Below the pieces are notes generated by a model. The model was given only the letters and a program-made list of their open reading frames with translations. It was not told where the DNA came from and ran no database searches. DNA of 6,308 nucleotides, taken from Bacteroidales bacterium. Its GTDB lineage: Bacteria; Bacteroidota; Bacteroidia; Bacteroidales; UBA3824. The stretch lies in the NCBI GenBank assembly GCA_017530465.1, contig JAFXMJ010000080.1, forward strand, positions 1-6,308. Direction: 5' to 3'. Of the stretch, positions 6,223 through 6,308 are shown in pieces (the stretch's first letter is position 1; each line of letters starts with the position of its first letter). A program made the position numbers and the translations under genes.

Positions 6223-6308
6223 ATGATAACAATCGGCAACCCAATATTTGACTCGGTTTTCAAGTTTTTCTTGGCTGACGACACCGCAGCGAGGATACTT
6301 CTGTCGGC
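6223..6308 (+). CDS. PD-(D/E)XK nuclease family protein, N-terminal fragment (3' partial)
   Basis: Only the first 28 codons are in the window; the frame is open to the right edge. The start MITIGNPIFDSVFKFFL followed by ADDTAARILLS resembles the N terminus of the PD-(D/E)XK (Rpn/transposase-like, PDDEXK_2) proteins common in many copies in Bacteroidales genomes, whose members begin with similar 'IGNPIYD-VFKYL' and 'A-xLLS' segments. The nuclease catalytic residues would lie beyond the window, so activity cannot be judged. The start is supported by the promoter at 6159-6190. It is probably a separate transcription unit from genes 1 to 3. Confidence 0.6.
   Translation, partial: MITIGNPIFDSVFKFFLADDTAARILLS

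Overview
The window looks like chromosomal DNA from a Bacteroidota bacterium, most likely of the order Bacteroidales. This rests on three things: a promoter matching the Bacteroidetes TTTG / TAnnTTTG pattern near the right end, Sec signal peptides ending in the common 'MAQ' or 'AKAQ' style with A-rich leaders and no clear Shine-Dalgarno, and protein families typical of that phylum. No RNA gene, CRISPR array or intact mobile element was seen.

Layout, all on the + strand. (1) Positions 1-3558 hold a very large TPR-CHAT protein whose 5' end lies outside the window. It has the tail of a signal peptide, a TPR array of 13 units spaced exactly 126 nt apart, a helical linker, and a C-terminal CHAT (caspase-like) protease domain with an intact His/Cys dyad. 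(2) Positions 3613-4335 hold a small secreted acidic protein of unknown function, with six cysteines in its N-terminal half and a beta-rich C-terminal half. (3) Positions 4405-6147 hold a secreted 580-residue protein built from three clear copies, and a probable fourth, of a domain resembling the C-terminal periplasmic domain of the gliding/type IX secretion protein GldM, plus a short unique C-terminal segment. (4) From 6223 to the window edge is the start of a gene resembling the PD-(D/E)XK nuclease/transposase-like family common in Bacteroidales, with its own promoter.

Genes 1 to 3 are co-directional and separated by 54 and 69 nt with no terminator or promoter visible between them, so they may form one operon. 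A 13-bp-arm hairpin starts 4 nt after the stop codon of gene 3 and overlaps the promoter of gene 4, which marks the probable end of the operon. All three products carry an export signal, so the cassette would act outside the cytoplasm: a TPR-scaffolded caspase-like protease with two exported partner or substrate candidates. That functional link is inferred from gene order and localisation only. Base composition drops sharply within gene 3, from about 60% G+C near its start to about 30% near its end, unlike genes 1 and 2.
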